NCBI GenBank assembly: GCA_028702395.1
Contig: JAQVOV010000001.1
Span: forward strand, 1-64,000
Reading direction: 5' to 3'
DNA from: Candidatus Omnitrophota bacterium
Lineage (GTDB): Bacteria > Omnitrophota > Gorgyraeia > JABMRN01
DNA length: 64,000 nucleotides
Positions 1 to 8,229 of this stretch are shown piece by piece. The number at the start of each line of letters is the position of its first letter. The first letter of the stretch is position 1. Made by a program: the position numbers and the translations under genes. The notes under the pieces are model-generated. The model saw nothing but the letters and a program-made list of their open reading frames with translations, had not been told where the DNA came from and ran no database searches.

Positions 1-507
1 TGTCCTTTTGTAGGAGTATCTAAAAAACTTGACTCTTCTTTTGGAATGGGTTCGGCAACGACTTTTGTTTTGACATTATCAGCAACAGTTACATGGCTGA
101 TAAATCATTACCTTTTAGAACGTTTCGGATTACCATTTTTACAGTATGTTGCATTTATAATTGTAATTGCAAGTCTTGTGCAAATAGTAGAGATGTTCAT
201 GAAAAAAAGTGTTCCTGTTCTTTACAAGTCATTGGGAATATACTTGCCTTTAATTACAACTAATTGTGCGATATTAGGGTTAACATTGTTCATGGTTTTA
301 AGACAATATACTTTTATTGAAGCTATTGTTTTTGGTCTTGGAGCAGGTGCAGGGTTTACATTAGCATTACTCATCATGGCAGGGATAAGGGAAGAACTTG
401 AGTTTTGTGATATACCAAAACCAATGCAGGGGGTAGGTATTACTTTGATCGTTGCAGGCATGCTAGCGCTTGCGTTTATGGGGTTTGGCGGACTGATCAG
501 TAGTTAA
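1..507 (+). CDS. rnfA: RnfA, electron transport complex subunit A (5' truncated by window edge)
   Basis: Integral-membrane subunit of the Rnf complex, which couples ferredoxin:NAD+ electron transfer to ion pumping. The frame is open from base 1: codons before the first ATG at 46 read CPFVGVSKKLDSSFGMG, matching the conserved RnfA/NqrE stretch around CPFLGVSKKLDTAIGMG, so the gene starts outside the window. The later block LPLITTNCAILG is also a family hallmark. Several hydrophobic membrane segments are visible, and the protein ends with GFGGLISS. rnfB follows after a palindromic spacer, the usual A-B order. Identification is by conserved motifs and context. Confidence 0.93.
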   Translation, partial: CPFVGVSKKLDSSFGMGSATTFVLTLSATVTWLINHYLLERFGLPFLQYVAFIIVIASLVQIVEMFMKKSVPVLYKSLGIYLPLITTNCAILGLTLFMVLRQYTFIEAIVFGLGAGAGFTLALLIMAGIREELEFCDIPKPMQGVGITLIVAGMLALAFMGFGGLISS

Positions 508-517
508 TAGGACTTTC

Positions 518-665
518 AAGGTAAAAGTAAAAAGGCAAAAGGTAAAAGGGTGGAAGGTCCTGAAAGAGGTTTTTGTAAGGACAGCTTGCAATACGTCCAT
601 ACAAAAACAGATAAGACTCCTCAATGAAAACAGATTTTTTACTTTTTACTTTTACCTTTTTACTT
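518..665. repeat. Intergenic palindromic element, AAAGTAAAAAGG-arm type
   Basis: Left arm 518-547 (repeats of aaaagtaaaaagg/caaaaggtaaaag) is complementary to right arm 635-665 (ttttttactttttactttt...). Between them lies the recurrent core GGGTGGAAGGTCCTGA..GAGGTTTTTGTA (548-577), followed by an inner pair ttttgtaaggac/gtccatacaaaa and then ATGAAAACAG. It ends about 18 bases before the rnfB start. Confidence 0.8.
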
Positions 666-683
666 ATGAATTAAAGGGAGACA

Positions 684-1490
684 ATGGATAACTTGACTTT
701 ACTATCAATTTTGGGAATGGGAGCAATAGGCCTTTTTTTTGCTATAGTTTTAGCTGTGGCAAATGAGAAATTCCATGTAGAAGAAGATCCCAGGGTAGAA
801 GCGCTTGCAGGATGTTTACCCGGGATAAATTGCGGAGCCTGTGGCTATTTAAGCTGTCATGATTATGCACAACACCTTGCAAGCGGCCAAGAACCTATAG
901 ATAAGTGCAAACCAGGAGGAGAATCTGTACAGCAAGCTTTGGCGGATATTTTAGGAGTTAAAGCAACTGCAGTTGAAAAAGCTTTTTTTGTTGTTCATTG
1001 TGCAGCAGGAATTGATAAAAGACAAAAAAAAGCTTTATACAAAGGAGTTGAAACCTGCTTAGGAGCGACTTTAGTTCAAGGAGGAGAAGGTGCCTGTGTT
1101 TATGGTTGTCTAGGATTAGCAGATTGTGTTAAAGCTTGTGAATTCAATGCCCTAAGCATTAAAAATGGACTGCCTGTTTTTGATCATGATAAATGTGTTC
1201 AGTGCGGCAAATGTGCAATAGCCTGCCCAAGAGATCTTATAAGCAGAGAGATCCTCGAAAAAGATGGGAAAGTGACTTTTGTAGCATGTAGTTCAAAAGA
1301 TAAAGGACCAGATACACGAAAGGTCTGTAGTGTAGGGTGCATAAGCTGCGGAATATGTCAAAAAATGACAGAAGGCGATTTTATTGTTATTGATAATTGT
1401 GCAAGACGTGTCCCTGATAAGATCAAAGAGTCTGATAAAAAAATGATTGCAGTTGAAAAATGTCCGACTAAAGTTATTAAACAAATATAA
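684..1490 (+). CDS. rnfB: RnfB, Rnf complex iron-sulfur subunit
   Basis: Membrane-anchored Fe-S subunit of the Rnf complex. Residues 5-25 form one membrane helix. A Fes-type 4Fe-4S motif follows with Cys at about 44, 50, 53, 58 and 75 (CLPGINCGACGYLSC). Two ferredoxin-type clusters sit near CVYGCLGLADCVKACEF and DKCVQCGKCAIACP, and another Cys group (CISCGIC) lies near the C-terminus. The 268-residue length is normal for long RnfB proteins of anaerobes. A GGGAG ribosome site precedes the ATG at 684. The upstream rnfA confirms the call. Confidence 0.95.
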   Translation: MDNLTLLSILGMGAIGLFFAIVLAVANEKFHVEEDPRVEALAGCLPGINCGACGYLSCHDYAQHLASGQEPIDKCKPGGESVQQALADILGVKATAVEKAFFVVHCAAGIDKRQKKALYKGVETCLGATLVQGGEGACVYGCLGLADCVKACEFNALSIKNGLPVFDHDKCVQCGKCAIACPRDLISREILEKDGKVTFVACSSKDKGPDTRKVCSVGCISCGICQKMTEGDFIVIDNCARRVPDKIKESDKKMIAVEKCPTKVIKQI

Positions 1491-1507
1491 CTGTATAATG
1501 CGAGTTT

Positions 1508-1614
1508 AGTGTGAGTGTGTGTTATGTGTGTGAGTGGTGGATGATCCTGAACGAGGGTGATAAAGGTTATCTAGAATGTTCATTTACACAGACAGATAAC
1601 GGATAACAGATAAC
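1508..1614. repeat. Intergenic palindromic element, GTGTGTTAT-arm type
   Basis: Left arm is rich in gtgtgagtgtgtgttatgtgtg and the right arm in acacagacagataacggataac, imperfectly complementary. A diverged core (GTGGTGGATGATCCTGAACGAGG) starts near 1534. The element fills the rnfB-trx gap and stops shortly before the ribosome site. Confidence 0.65.
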
Positions 1615-1634
1615 TTTTTACAAAGGAGGTGCAT

Positions 1635-1961
1635 ATGGCTATAATTGAAATAAACAAAGACAATTATGAGGAAATAGTAAAAAGAGCAGAAAAACCAGTC
1701 CTTATAGATCTTTGGGCGCCATGGTGTATGCCTTGTAAAATGCTGTCTCCTGTGATAGATCAAATATCAGAGCAATATGAAGGAAAGATAATTGTCGCAA
1801 AAGTGAATGTTGATGACTCTCCTGAGATCGCATCAGAGCTGGCAGTTTTAAATATACCAACACTTATATTTTTTAAAAATGGGCAAGAACAAGGAAGGTC
1901 TTCAGGAATGCTTACAAAAGAAGCTTTAGAGTTCCATATAGAGGAATATTTTGGTGCCTAA
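1635..1961 (+). CDS. trxA: Thioredoxin
   Basis: Small dithiol-disulfide oxidoreductase, 108 residues. The redox motif is WAPWCMPCK (WCMPC, where most thioredoxins have WCGPC), and the cis-proline region NIPTLIFFKNG and the DDSPEIASELAV block are typical. The ATG at 1635 is chosen over the GTG at 1629 because GGAGG at 1625-1629 then sits five bases upstream. There is no signal peptide, so it is cytoplasmic. It is a single gene flanked by palindromic spacers. Met at the second motif position may shift its redox potential (inference). Confidence 0.93.
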   Translation: MAIIEINKDNYEEIVKRAEKPVLIDLWAPWCMPCKMLSPVIDQISEQYEGKIIVAKVNVDDSPEIASELAVLNIPTLIFFKNGQEQGRSSGMLTKEALEFHIEEYFGA

Positions 1962-2042
1962 AGGAAGAACAGACAAGGCTTGACTTAATATGGGGAAAAG
2001 GGTATCATAATAATAAATAACAAATATATTTGAGGAGGTCTT

Positions 2043-2873
2043 ATGTCAGAAAAGAAAAGAATACTTATTATTGAAGATGATGTTTGCCTAACAGAAATGC
2101 TGCAGGTTCATATAGAAGCAAAAAGAAACCAATATAAAGTGCTTATAGCCAATGACGGAGAAGAAGGGTTGAAGAAAATAGAGACAAAAACCCCTGACCT
2201 TGTTATTCTTGACATAGGTCTTCCAAAAATGGGAGGCATAGAAGTATATAAAAAACTTCCTAAAGAGAATGGAAAGACCAAAATACCGGTACTTGTTTTC
2301 ACAGCGAGGGGAGAATTGGAAGAGTTTTTTGAACAAATTGAAGTAGAAGGATTTATTAGCAAACCTTTTGAAACAGAAGTTCTATTGGCAGAAATTGATC
2401 GAATAGTTCAAAAAAAGGAAAAGCCTGTTGTTTGTATAATAGATGATCAAGTGAACCCTCATGTTAAACAAATGCAGAAAGCAGTAAAAAAACTAGGGTA
2501 TAATGTTTTAGTGTTTGATAACGTTGAGATGCTTAAAGCCTCTATTGGCAAAATGAAACCATCAATACTTCTGATGGAATATGAACAATCAGACATAGAT
2601 GGTTCAGAGGCAATAAAAGAAGTAAAGACCCTGATAAAGAGTAAAGATGCTACAATAGCTGTTTATACTTATTCAGATCAAGAATATAAACATGCCAGTA
2701 TAAATGCCGGGGCAGATGTCTATATAGGAAAACCAACAGCAGTAATAGATGTTATAAATGCTGTAAAAGATATAAAAGATAAAAGCGAAAAAGCCAAGGA
2801 AGTTAATAGCCTGCTTGGACAAAGAGATAATCCGGAAGACACTAAACCCGACCTGAATAAATTTAAATTCTAA
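2043..2873 (+). CDS. Tandem receiver-domain protein (REC-REC)
   Basis: Two CheY-like receiver domains and no output domain, 276 residues. REC1 (about 5-122) has the acidic pair IIEDD, phospho-acceptor Asp in DLVILDIGLP, and the Thr/Lys positions (LVFTARGE, SKPFE). REC2 (about 130-245) starts IIDDQ and ends YIGKP, but the acceptor position reads LLMEYE, so Asp is replaced by Glu, which would prevent normal phosphorylation. A strong GAGGAGG ribosome site precedes the ATG. A protein of the same layout is encoded at 60819. It probably acts as an adaptor or phosphate sink in a two-component network (inference). Confidence 0.85.
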   Translation: MSEKKRILIIEDDVCLTEMLQVHIEAKRNQYKVLIANDGEEGLKKIETKTPDLVILDIGLPKMGGIEVYKKLPKENGKTKIPVLVFTARGELEEFFEQIEVEGFISKPFETEVLLAEIDRIVQKKEKPVVCIIDDQVNPHVKQMQKAVKKLGYNVLVFDNVEMLKASIGKMKPSILLMEYEQSDIDGSEAIKEVKTLIKSKDATIAVYTYSDQEYKHASINAGADVYIGKPTAVIDVINAVKDIKDKSEKAKEVNSLLGQRDNPEDTKPDLNKFKF

Positions 2874-2886
2874 AAGGTTTTCATAT

Positions 2887-3549
2887 ATGCCAGGAAAACT
2901 ATACATTGTTGCTACCCCGATAGGCAATCTGGAAGATATTACTATCCGTGCAATAAGGATCTTAAAAGAAGTTTCTTTTATCGCCTGTGAGGATACAAGA
3001 AGAACAAAGATCTTGTGTAATGCCTATGGCATTGAAACCCCTCTCATAAGTTATTATAGTTATAATGAACACACAAAAAAAGATGTACTTATAAATTATT
3101 TGGAACAGGGCAAAGATATTGCGCTTGTATCTGATGCAGGAACTCCAGGGATATCTGATCCGGGATATGTTCTTATAAATGCTGCCATAGAAAAAGGATT
3201 TGATATGGAAGCTATACCAGGTCCTACAGCATTGATCAATGCTTTGTCTATATCAGGAAAACCTACAAATAAATTTGTTTATGAAGGTTTTTTGTCCAAC
3301 AAATCTTCTCAAAGAAGGAAAAGACTTGAACAATTAAAAGATGAACAGCGAACGATAGTTTTTTATGAATCATGTCACAGGATCGTGAAAATGCTTACAG
3401 ATATATTCGAGATAAGAGGAGATATTGAAATTGTTTGCGCAAGGGAAATGACAAAAAAATTTGAAGAGATCCATAGAACCAAAGTTTCAAATATTATAGA
3501 AGTTTACAAGAACAAAAAACCTAAAGGAGAGTTTGTTGTTATTATTTAG
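2887..3549 (+). CDS. rsmI: 16S rRNA 2'-O-ribose (C1402) methyltransferase RsmI, short form
   Basis: SAM-dependent tetrapyrrole-methylase-fold enzyme. Hallmarks are LYIVATPIGNLEDITIRAIR at the N-terminus, ACEDTRRT, ALVSDAGTPGISDPG and AIPGPTALINALSISG. It ends at GEFVVII with a TAG, 220 residues. Typical RsmI is about 270-290 residues because a small C-terminal domain follows this point, so here that domain is missing. The catalytic fold is complete. It lies 13 bases after the receiver gene with no clear ribosome site, suggesting translational coupling. Confidence 0.92.
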   Translation: MPGKLYIVATPIGNLEDITIRAIRILKEVSFIACEDTRRTKILCNAYGIETPLISYYSYNEHTKKDVLINYLEQGKDIALVSDAGTPGISDPGYVLINAAIEKGFDMEAIPGPTALINALSISGKPTNKFVYEGFLSNKSSQRRKRLEQLKDEQRTIVFYESCHRIVKMLTDIFEIRGDIEIVCAREMTKKFEEIHRTKVSNIIEVYKNKKPKGEFVVII

Positions 3550-3564
3550 CAACACTATACCAAA

Positions 3565-5178
3565 ATGAAAGAGAACAAATTTTTAATAGGATTGATCATT
3601 ATAGCCTCATTTTTATTTATGTTCAATTTGGGAAAAATGGCTCTTACTGACCCGGACGAACCTTTTTATGCACAGAGTGCAAGAGAGATGATGGTCAGGG
3701 GAGAGTGGTTAACGCCTCGCATTTTCTCCGAACCTCAATTTGAAAAACCCCCTATGTATTATTGGCTTATTATATCAAGCTATAAAATGTTTGGAGTAAA
3801 TGAATTTTCAGCACGATTTCCGTCTGCTTTATTCGGTATTATAGGTATCATAGGTATATTTTTGCTTTCAAAACAATTATTTAACAAGAGAGCCGGATTT
3901 TTTGCAGGCATTATTATGGCAACATCTGTGCAATATGCAATTCTTGCAAGAGCATGTGTTACGGATATGGTGTTATGTGTTTTTATTTTATATATATTTT
4001 TGTTCTATTTTAAAGGATATTATAATGATAACAACAAAAAATATTATATTTCAGCTGCTTTTTTCACAGCATGTGCAGTTTTGACCAAAGGGCCTGTAGG
4101 GTTTATCTTGCCGGCTTTTATAATCTTTTTATTTTTAATATTAACAAAAGATTGGAAAGCGATATTTAAATATTCATGGCTCGAAGGGGCTGTTATCTTT
4201 TGTCTAGTTGCATTACCTTGGTTCATTGTTATGACAAAAGTTTATGGCCAGGACTTCACAGGACATTTTTTTGGATTTCAGAATGTTACCAGATTCCTAC
4301 AGCCAGAACATAAGGGAAGTGATATAATTTTTTATTATGTTCCTATTGTGATAGTAGGGTTTTTACCTTGGATATTATTTCTGCCCTATGCCGTTACTGA
4401 GTTAGTGAAAAAAGATAAGCAGAATATTAAAAAGCATTTAATGCTTGTTTTATGGATAGGTGTATTCTTTGTGTTTTTCTCCATATCAAAAACAAAGTTA
4501 CCGACATACATTTTCCCTCTTTTTCCTGCTCTGGCAATATTAACAGGAAGGTTTCTTGATATCGTGTGGGAAAACAAAATTATGTCTAAAACGGAAAAAA
4601 GCATAGGCATGCTTTTGCCATTATCATTTTTTATTGCAACAATAGTCGGATATTTTTTGGCAAAGCACAAATATCCTTTAATGAGTTCTGCAATTATATT
4701 TAGCGGAGTAGTTCTTTGTTTTAGCACCCTCTTTTGTATGATACAAGGGCTTAAAAACCAAAAAAAAGGATTTTATTTAGGGATAGTTTGTTCTATGATA
4801 CTAGCAATAATGTTATTAAATAGTGTTTTGGCAAAGCCTATTGGTTTGTATGAATCTTCGAAATATTTTGTTGAAAAAGCAAATGAGCTGAAATTGCCGG
4901 ATGAAGTTTTGGGAGGAGAAGATGACAATAGAAGAGGGATCGCTTTTTATGCAGATATAGAAAATGTTCCTGATCTGCATGATCAAAATATTCTTAATAA
5001 GTTCATACTATCTGAAAAAAGAAATTGGGGAATAATGAAAACAAAAAACCTGGATTTCCTATATGAATATTATAAAGATTTTAAACCAACATACATTGTT
5101 TATAAAATGGGAAAAAAGGTCCTTTTCACGAACAAGAAGCCGGATCAAGATGTTCCGTATATAGTTAAGGGGAGTTAA
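3565..5178 (+). CDS. ArnT/PMT-family polyprenyl-phosphate glycosyltransferase
   Basis: Membrane glycosyltransferase of the GT-C fold that transfers a sugar from a polyprenyl-phosphate carrier on the outer face of the inner membrane. The N-terminal loop TDPDEPFYAQSAREM followed by EPQFEKPPMYYWL is the conserved DE-containing motif of the ArnT/PMT_2 family. About 11-12 hydrophobic segments follow, then a soluble C-terminal domain (about 430-537). With 537 residues it has family length. The acceptor cannot be told from sequence; lipid A, glycan or protein are possible. The GT2 gene downstream is a plausible donor-lipid synthase. Confidence 0.82.
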   Translation: MKENKFLIGLIIIASFLFMFNLGKMALTDPDEPFYAQSAREMMVRGEWLTPRIFSEPQFEKPPMYYWLIISSYKMFGVNEFSARFPSALFGIIGIIGIFLLSKQLFNKRAGFFAGIIMATSVQYAILARACVTDMVLCVFILYIFLFYFKGYYNDNNKKYYISAAFFTACAVLTKGPVGFILPAFIIFLFLILTKDWKAIFKYSWLEGAVIFCLVALPWFIVMTKVYGQDFTGHFFGFQNVTRFLQPEHKGSDIIFYYVPIVIVGFLPWILFLPYAVTELVKKDKQNIKKHLMLVLWIGVFFVFFSISKTKLPTYIFPLFPALAILTGRFLDIVWENKIMSKTEKSIGMLLPLSFFIATIVGYFLAKHKYPLMSSAIIFSGVVLCFSTLFCMIQGLKNQKKGFYLGIVCSMILAIMLLNSVLAKPIGLYESSKYFVEKANELKLPDEVLGGEDDNRRGIAFYADIENVPDLHDQNILNKFILSEKRNWGIMKTKNLDFLYEYYKDFKPTYIVYKMGKKVLFTNKKPDQDVPYIVKGS

Positions 5179-5194
5179 TAGGAGTTCGAAACCA

Positions 5195-5355
5195 GAAAAC
5201 AGAAGCCAGAAGCCAGAAGCCAGAAGCCAGAGAACTCTTAATACGTTTTTATCTTTAAATCAATTAATACTGGTCACTGGTCACTGGTCACTGGTCACTG
5301 GTCACTGGTCACTGGTCACTGGTCACTGGTCACTGGTCACTGGTCACTGGTCACT
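5195..5355. repeat. Repeat island with a 7-bp tandem array (CTGGTCA, about 12 copies)
   Basis: A purine-rich arm (agaagccag repeated, about 5203-5232) is followed by agaactcttaatacg, the segment TTTATCTTTAAATCAATT, and then about 12 perfect copies of a 7-bp unit (actggtc) from 5269 to 5355. The same architecture recurs at 40500, 42845 and 43990 with different copy numbers. The island ends just before the conserved border ATATAAGGGAG of the next gene. Confidence 0.9.
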
Positions 5356-5375
5356 AAACGATATAAGGGAGTGAA

Positions 5376-6092
5376 ATGAAAGAATACAGTATATCATTCG
5401 TGCTGCCTATGTATAACGAAGTTGCAGGCATAGCCGACACAATAGAAGAAGTCAGGATCATAGCAAAAGCATTAACAGATAATTATGAGATAATTATTTC
5501 TGATGATGCCAGCACAGATGGTTCTTATTCAAAAGCAATGGAATATGCAAAAAAAGATGCTAATATAAAAGTGATAAAAGTTCCCAAAAACACAAAATTC
5601 GGAGGAGCTTTAGCCAATGGATTGATAAATGCGCAAAAGGAGATCATTATTTATACAGATTCGGATCTTCCTATAAGTCTATTGGATATAAAAAGATCTC
5701 TGCCTATGATAGAAGGTGCAGATATTGTTTCTGCTGCAAGCATTGTTCATAAAGGAGAAACGATGAAAAGGAAGATAATTTCATTTGGATACAATGCTCT
5801 TTTAAGGATGTTTTTCGGTATGAAATTAAAAGATGTAAATTCAGGGTATAAAATTTTCAGAAAAACTGCAATTGAAGGGATGAGCTTTTTATCAAAGAGT
5901 CCTTTTATTGATGCTGAGATCTTTGTAAAAGTTTTAAGAAATGGCGGAAAGATAGTACAATACCCAATCGTGTTCAGGAACAGACGAGCAGGGGAATCAA
6001 GTATCGCCAGAATGCCTATTATAATACAAACATATTTGGATATGATGAAGTTCAGAGTTTGGTTGACTGGTAAGCCGGTAAAAAAGAGTTAA
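5376..6092 (+). CDS. Family 2 glycosyltransferase (dolichyl/polyprenyl-phosphate sugar synthase type)
   Basis: GT-A fold enzyme likely making polyprenyl-phosphate-sugar donors. Visible are FVLPMYNEVAGI at the N-terminus, ISDDASTDGSY (nucleotide-sugar binding), IYTDSDLP (the metal-binding DxD-like motif), and NSGYKIFRKTA with RNRRAGESS near the C-terminus, the latter typical of DPM1-like enzymes. With 238 residues it lacks the C-terminal membrane segments of larger relatives. GGGAG precedes the ATG. It may supply the donor for the PMT-like transferase upstream (inference from adjacency). Confidence 0.85.
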   Translation: MKEYSISFVLPMYNEVAGIADTIEEVRIIAKALTDNYEIIISDDASTDGSYSKAMEYAKKDANIKVIKVPKNTKFGGALANGLINAQKEIIIYTDSDLPISLLDIKRSLPMIEGADIVSAASIVHKGETMKRKIISFGYNALLRMFFGMKLKDVNSGYKIFRKTAIEGMSFLSKSPFIDAEIFVKVLRNGGKIVQYPIVFRNRRAGESSIARMPIIIQTYLDMMKFRVWLTGKPVKKS

Positions 6093-6098
6093 TATTCG

Positions 6099-6202
6099 GT
6101 TAGTGATTAGTGACTAGTGATTAGTAATTAGAATAAATTGATCTTAAGATAAAAATCCTATAGACTTTTCTAGTCACTTATCACTAGTCACTAGTTACTA
6201 TA
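6099..6202. repeat. Intergenic palindromic element, CTAGTGACTAG-arm type
   Basis: The left arm (ttagtgattagtgactagtga...) pairs with the right arm (ctagtcacttatcactagtca...). The loop AGAATAAATTGATCTTAAGA also occurs near 35212. The border TTATAAAGGGAG then provides the ribosome site of the next gene. Confidence 0.8.
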
Positions 6203-6219
6203 TCTTATAAAGGGAGAAA

Positions 6220-7035
6220 ATGAATAAATATCTGATAATAAACGCTGATGATTACGGGTTTTCAGAAAAAACAAATCAGGGTATTATTGAAGCTTATACA
6301 AAAGGGGTTGTGTCTGATCTAAGCATTATGGCTGTTGGGGTTGCTTTTGAAGACGGTATCACTAGGCTAAAAGAAAACAGTATTACAACAGCTGGGATAC
6401 ATGTTTGTCTTACGTCTGATGATCTAAAGCCTTTTAGGATGGAATATTTTCCAAAGAACTGTTTTCATCTGTTTCGAGATATTGTTTCAGGGAAGATCAA
6501 AAAGCAGAAAATATATGCCGAGATCAAGGCTCAAGTTAAAAAAGCAAAAGAGCAAGGACTGAGCATTTCTCACATGGATTCCCATGAACATGTTCATATG
6601 TTCTTCCCTATTACGGATATTTTTATAAAAATAGCAGAGGAAGAGAATATTCCTTATATAAGATATCCCAATGAAAAGATAAGGGCTGCATTCATAAAAG
6701 AACCGGTAAATTTTATTAGAAGTTTTATACTGAAAACTATGTGTCTTTTTTCAAAAAAGAAAATAAAAAGAAGGATATCAGGGGAATTTTTTGGGCATTT
6801 TCATTCGGGAAGATTGACAAAAAAAGATGTACAAAGGTTTTTAAAAGAAACAGAAAAAGGAGCGAGTGAAATAGGATGTCACCCGGGATCTGAAGATAAA
6901 GATCCACAACAAAGAGACCAATGGCGCAAAAACGGCCAAAACGAGCTGAATATCTTCACGGACAAAGAAGTTATTGAACAAATAAAGACCCTTCATATAA
7001 AAACAATTTCCTTTAAAGACTTGGGAACATTGTAA
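6220..7035 (+). CDS. YdjC/ChbG/HpnK-family carbohydrate deacetylase
   Basis: Metal-dependent deacetylase of the YdjC family, which removes acetyl groups from N-acetylated sugars. Landmarks are IINADDYGFSEKTNQGI at the N-terminus (metal-binding DD), AGIHVCLTS, HMDSHEHVHMF (metal-binding His residues) and a late GCHPG. Length is 271 residues, as expected. No signal peptide is seen, so it is cytosolic. Sitting beside two sugar-lipid genes, it may work on an undecaprenyl-linked or glycan intermediate (inference). Confidence 0.85.
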   Translation: MNKYLIINADDYGFSEKTNQGIIEAYTKGVVSDLSIMAVGVAFEDGITRLKENSITTAGIHVCLTSDDLKPFRMEYFPKNCFHLFRDIVSGKIKKQKIYAEIKAQVKKAKEQGLSISHMDSHEHVHMFFPITDIFIKIAEEENIPYIRYPNEKIRAAFIKEPVNFIRSFILKTMCLFSKKKIKRRISGEFFGHFHSGRLTKKDVQRFLKETEKGASEIGCHPGSEDKDPQQRDQWRKNGQNELNIFTDKEVIEQIKTLHIKTISFKDLGTL

Positions 7036-7046
7036 AATACAATTAT

Positions 7047-7075
7047 TGGACATACTCCTTTGTTTATGATAAAAT
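7047..7075 (+). promoter_or_regulatory. Promoter of smpB, leaderless type
   Basis: TGGACA (7047-7052), 17-base spacer, TAAAAT (7070-7075), six bases, then the smpB ATG at 7082. The predicted transcription start is the start codon itself, and no ribosome-binding sequence is present. Confidence 0.65.
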
Positions 7076-7081
7076 CAAGTC

Positions 7082-7546
7082 ATGACAAACAAAAAAGAAG
7101 ATAATCTTATAGTTACTAACAGAAAAGCTCGAAGGGATTATATAATAACAGAGACCTTTGAAGCGGGAATAATGCTCACAGGTACGGAAATAAAATCCTT
7201 AAGAGCTAAAAAAGCCAGCCTAAGTGATAGCTTTGCAAGAGTTGTCAAAGGAGAGATCTTTTTGTATAACTTCCATATAGGGGCATATGAATTTGGTAAT
7301 ATTCATAATGTAGATCCTCTAAGAGAACGAAAACTGCTTTTACACAAAAAACAGATCCAGAAAATATTCGAAAAAAATCAAACCAAAGGTATGGCAATTG
7401 TTCCTTTGAAAGTATATCTTAAAAGAGGACTTGCGAAAGTTGAAATAGCTCTTGGCCAGGGAAAAAAGTTATACGATAAAAGAGAAACCATAAAAAAACG
7501 ACAGGCTAAAAGGGAAATAGACAGAGAAATGCGTAATAAAAAGTAG
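7082..7546 (+). CDS. smpB: SsrA-binding protein SmpB
   Basis: RNA-binding partner of tmRNA in ribosome rescue. The conserved core is NRKARRDYIITETFEAGIML, TGTEIKSLR and SLSDSFARV. The central DPLRERKLLLHK and the C-terminal basic tail (KRQAKREIDREMRNKK), which mimics the missing tRNA half in the A site, are also clear. The 154-residue length is standard. Its RNA partner is encoded at 46030-46418. Transcription looks leaderless (see promoter at 7047). Confidence 0.97.
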   Translation: MTNKKEDNLIVTNRKARRDYIITETFEAGIMLTGTEIKSLRAKKASLSDSFARVVKGEIFLYNFHIGAYEFGNIHNVDPLRERKLLLHKKQIQKIFEKNQTKGMAIVPLKVYLKRGLAKVEIALGQGKKLYDKRETIKKRQAKREIDREMRNKK

Positions 7547-7548
7547 TT

Positions 7549-8226
7549 TTAGGTAAGTGCTTCAACCGCAAATCTATACATTTTAAAAGCTTCTTCGATC
7601 TTACCTTCATTATAAAAAGTGTCTCCTGATTGTATGAGAAAACGAGCTTTAGAGATCTTCTCTTCAATATTTCTTGATTGTTCTTCTGTTAGAAAAGGCT
7701 CAACAATTTCCTTGGTTTTTTTAGTTTCAAGGGGTGATCTTTTTCCTTTAAGAGAATTTTCTTTTGCTAACAATATGGCTATACGCTTTTTAGCAAAATT
7801 TTTAACATTATTGGAAGAAGTGGTATTGACAATTGAATTATACATTTCATTGGCTTCCTTTATCTTTCCTTGTTCTTCAAGAGCTCGTGCTTGATTGATA
7901 GGTGTTGTTAATTCGCTCACATTAATATCTGTAGAGGGTAGAGGCATCTTCTGCTCGTAAGAGGCAGCAACAGATAGAGAATCAGATGCTTGTGTATTTA
8001 GCGTATCAAGAGAGTCAATTTTTTTTAAGATGAAAGATGTTATTTGAGGATTATCAGAAAGCTCTGCAAGTTCTGTATAATATTTTTTTGCTTGTACATA
8101 ATCGCCTTGTCGCTCTGCACTTTTTGCTGCTGCAAAAAGATCTTTTTTGCTTATATTGCCACCATATGAGTTTAGAGAGATAAGAAAAAAAGAAAGATAT
8201 ATAAAAAAAACAGCGACTCTTTTCAT
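7549..8226 (-). CDS. Exported TPR-like repeat protein
   Basis: 225 residues with a signal peptide (MKRVAVFFIYLSFFLISLNS). Three stretches look like tetratricopeptide repeats: near AAAKSAERQGDYVQAKKYY, near ARALEEQGKIKEANEMY, and the C-terminal SGDTFYNEGKIEEAFKMYR. A charged linker (about 150-180) separates them. It lies immediately downstream of another TPR envelope protein in the same direction (3-base gap), so the two form an operon. It is presumably periplasmic and involved in protein-protein contacts; no specific function is recognised. Confidence 0.7.
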   Translation of the reverse strand: MKRVAVFFIYLSFFLISLNSYGGNISKKDLFAAAKSAERQGDYVQAKKYYTELAELSDNPQITSFILKKIDSLDTLNTQASDSLSVAASYEQKMPLPSTDINVSELTTPINQARALEEQGKIKEANEMYNSIVNTTSSNNVKNFAKKRIAILLAKENSLKGKRSPLETKKTKEIVEPFLTEEQSRNIEEKISKARFLIQSGDTFYNEGKIEEAFKMYRFAVEALT

Positions 8227-8229
8227 TTG

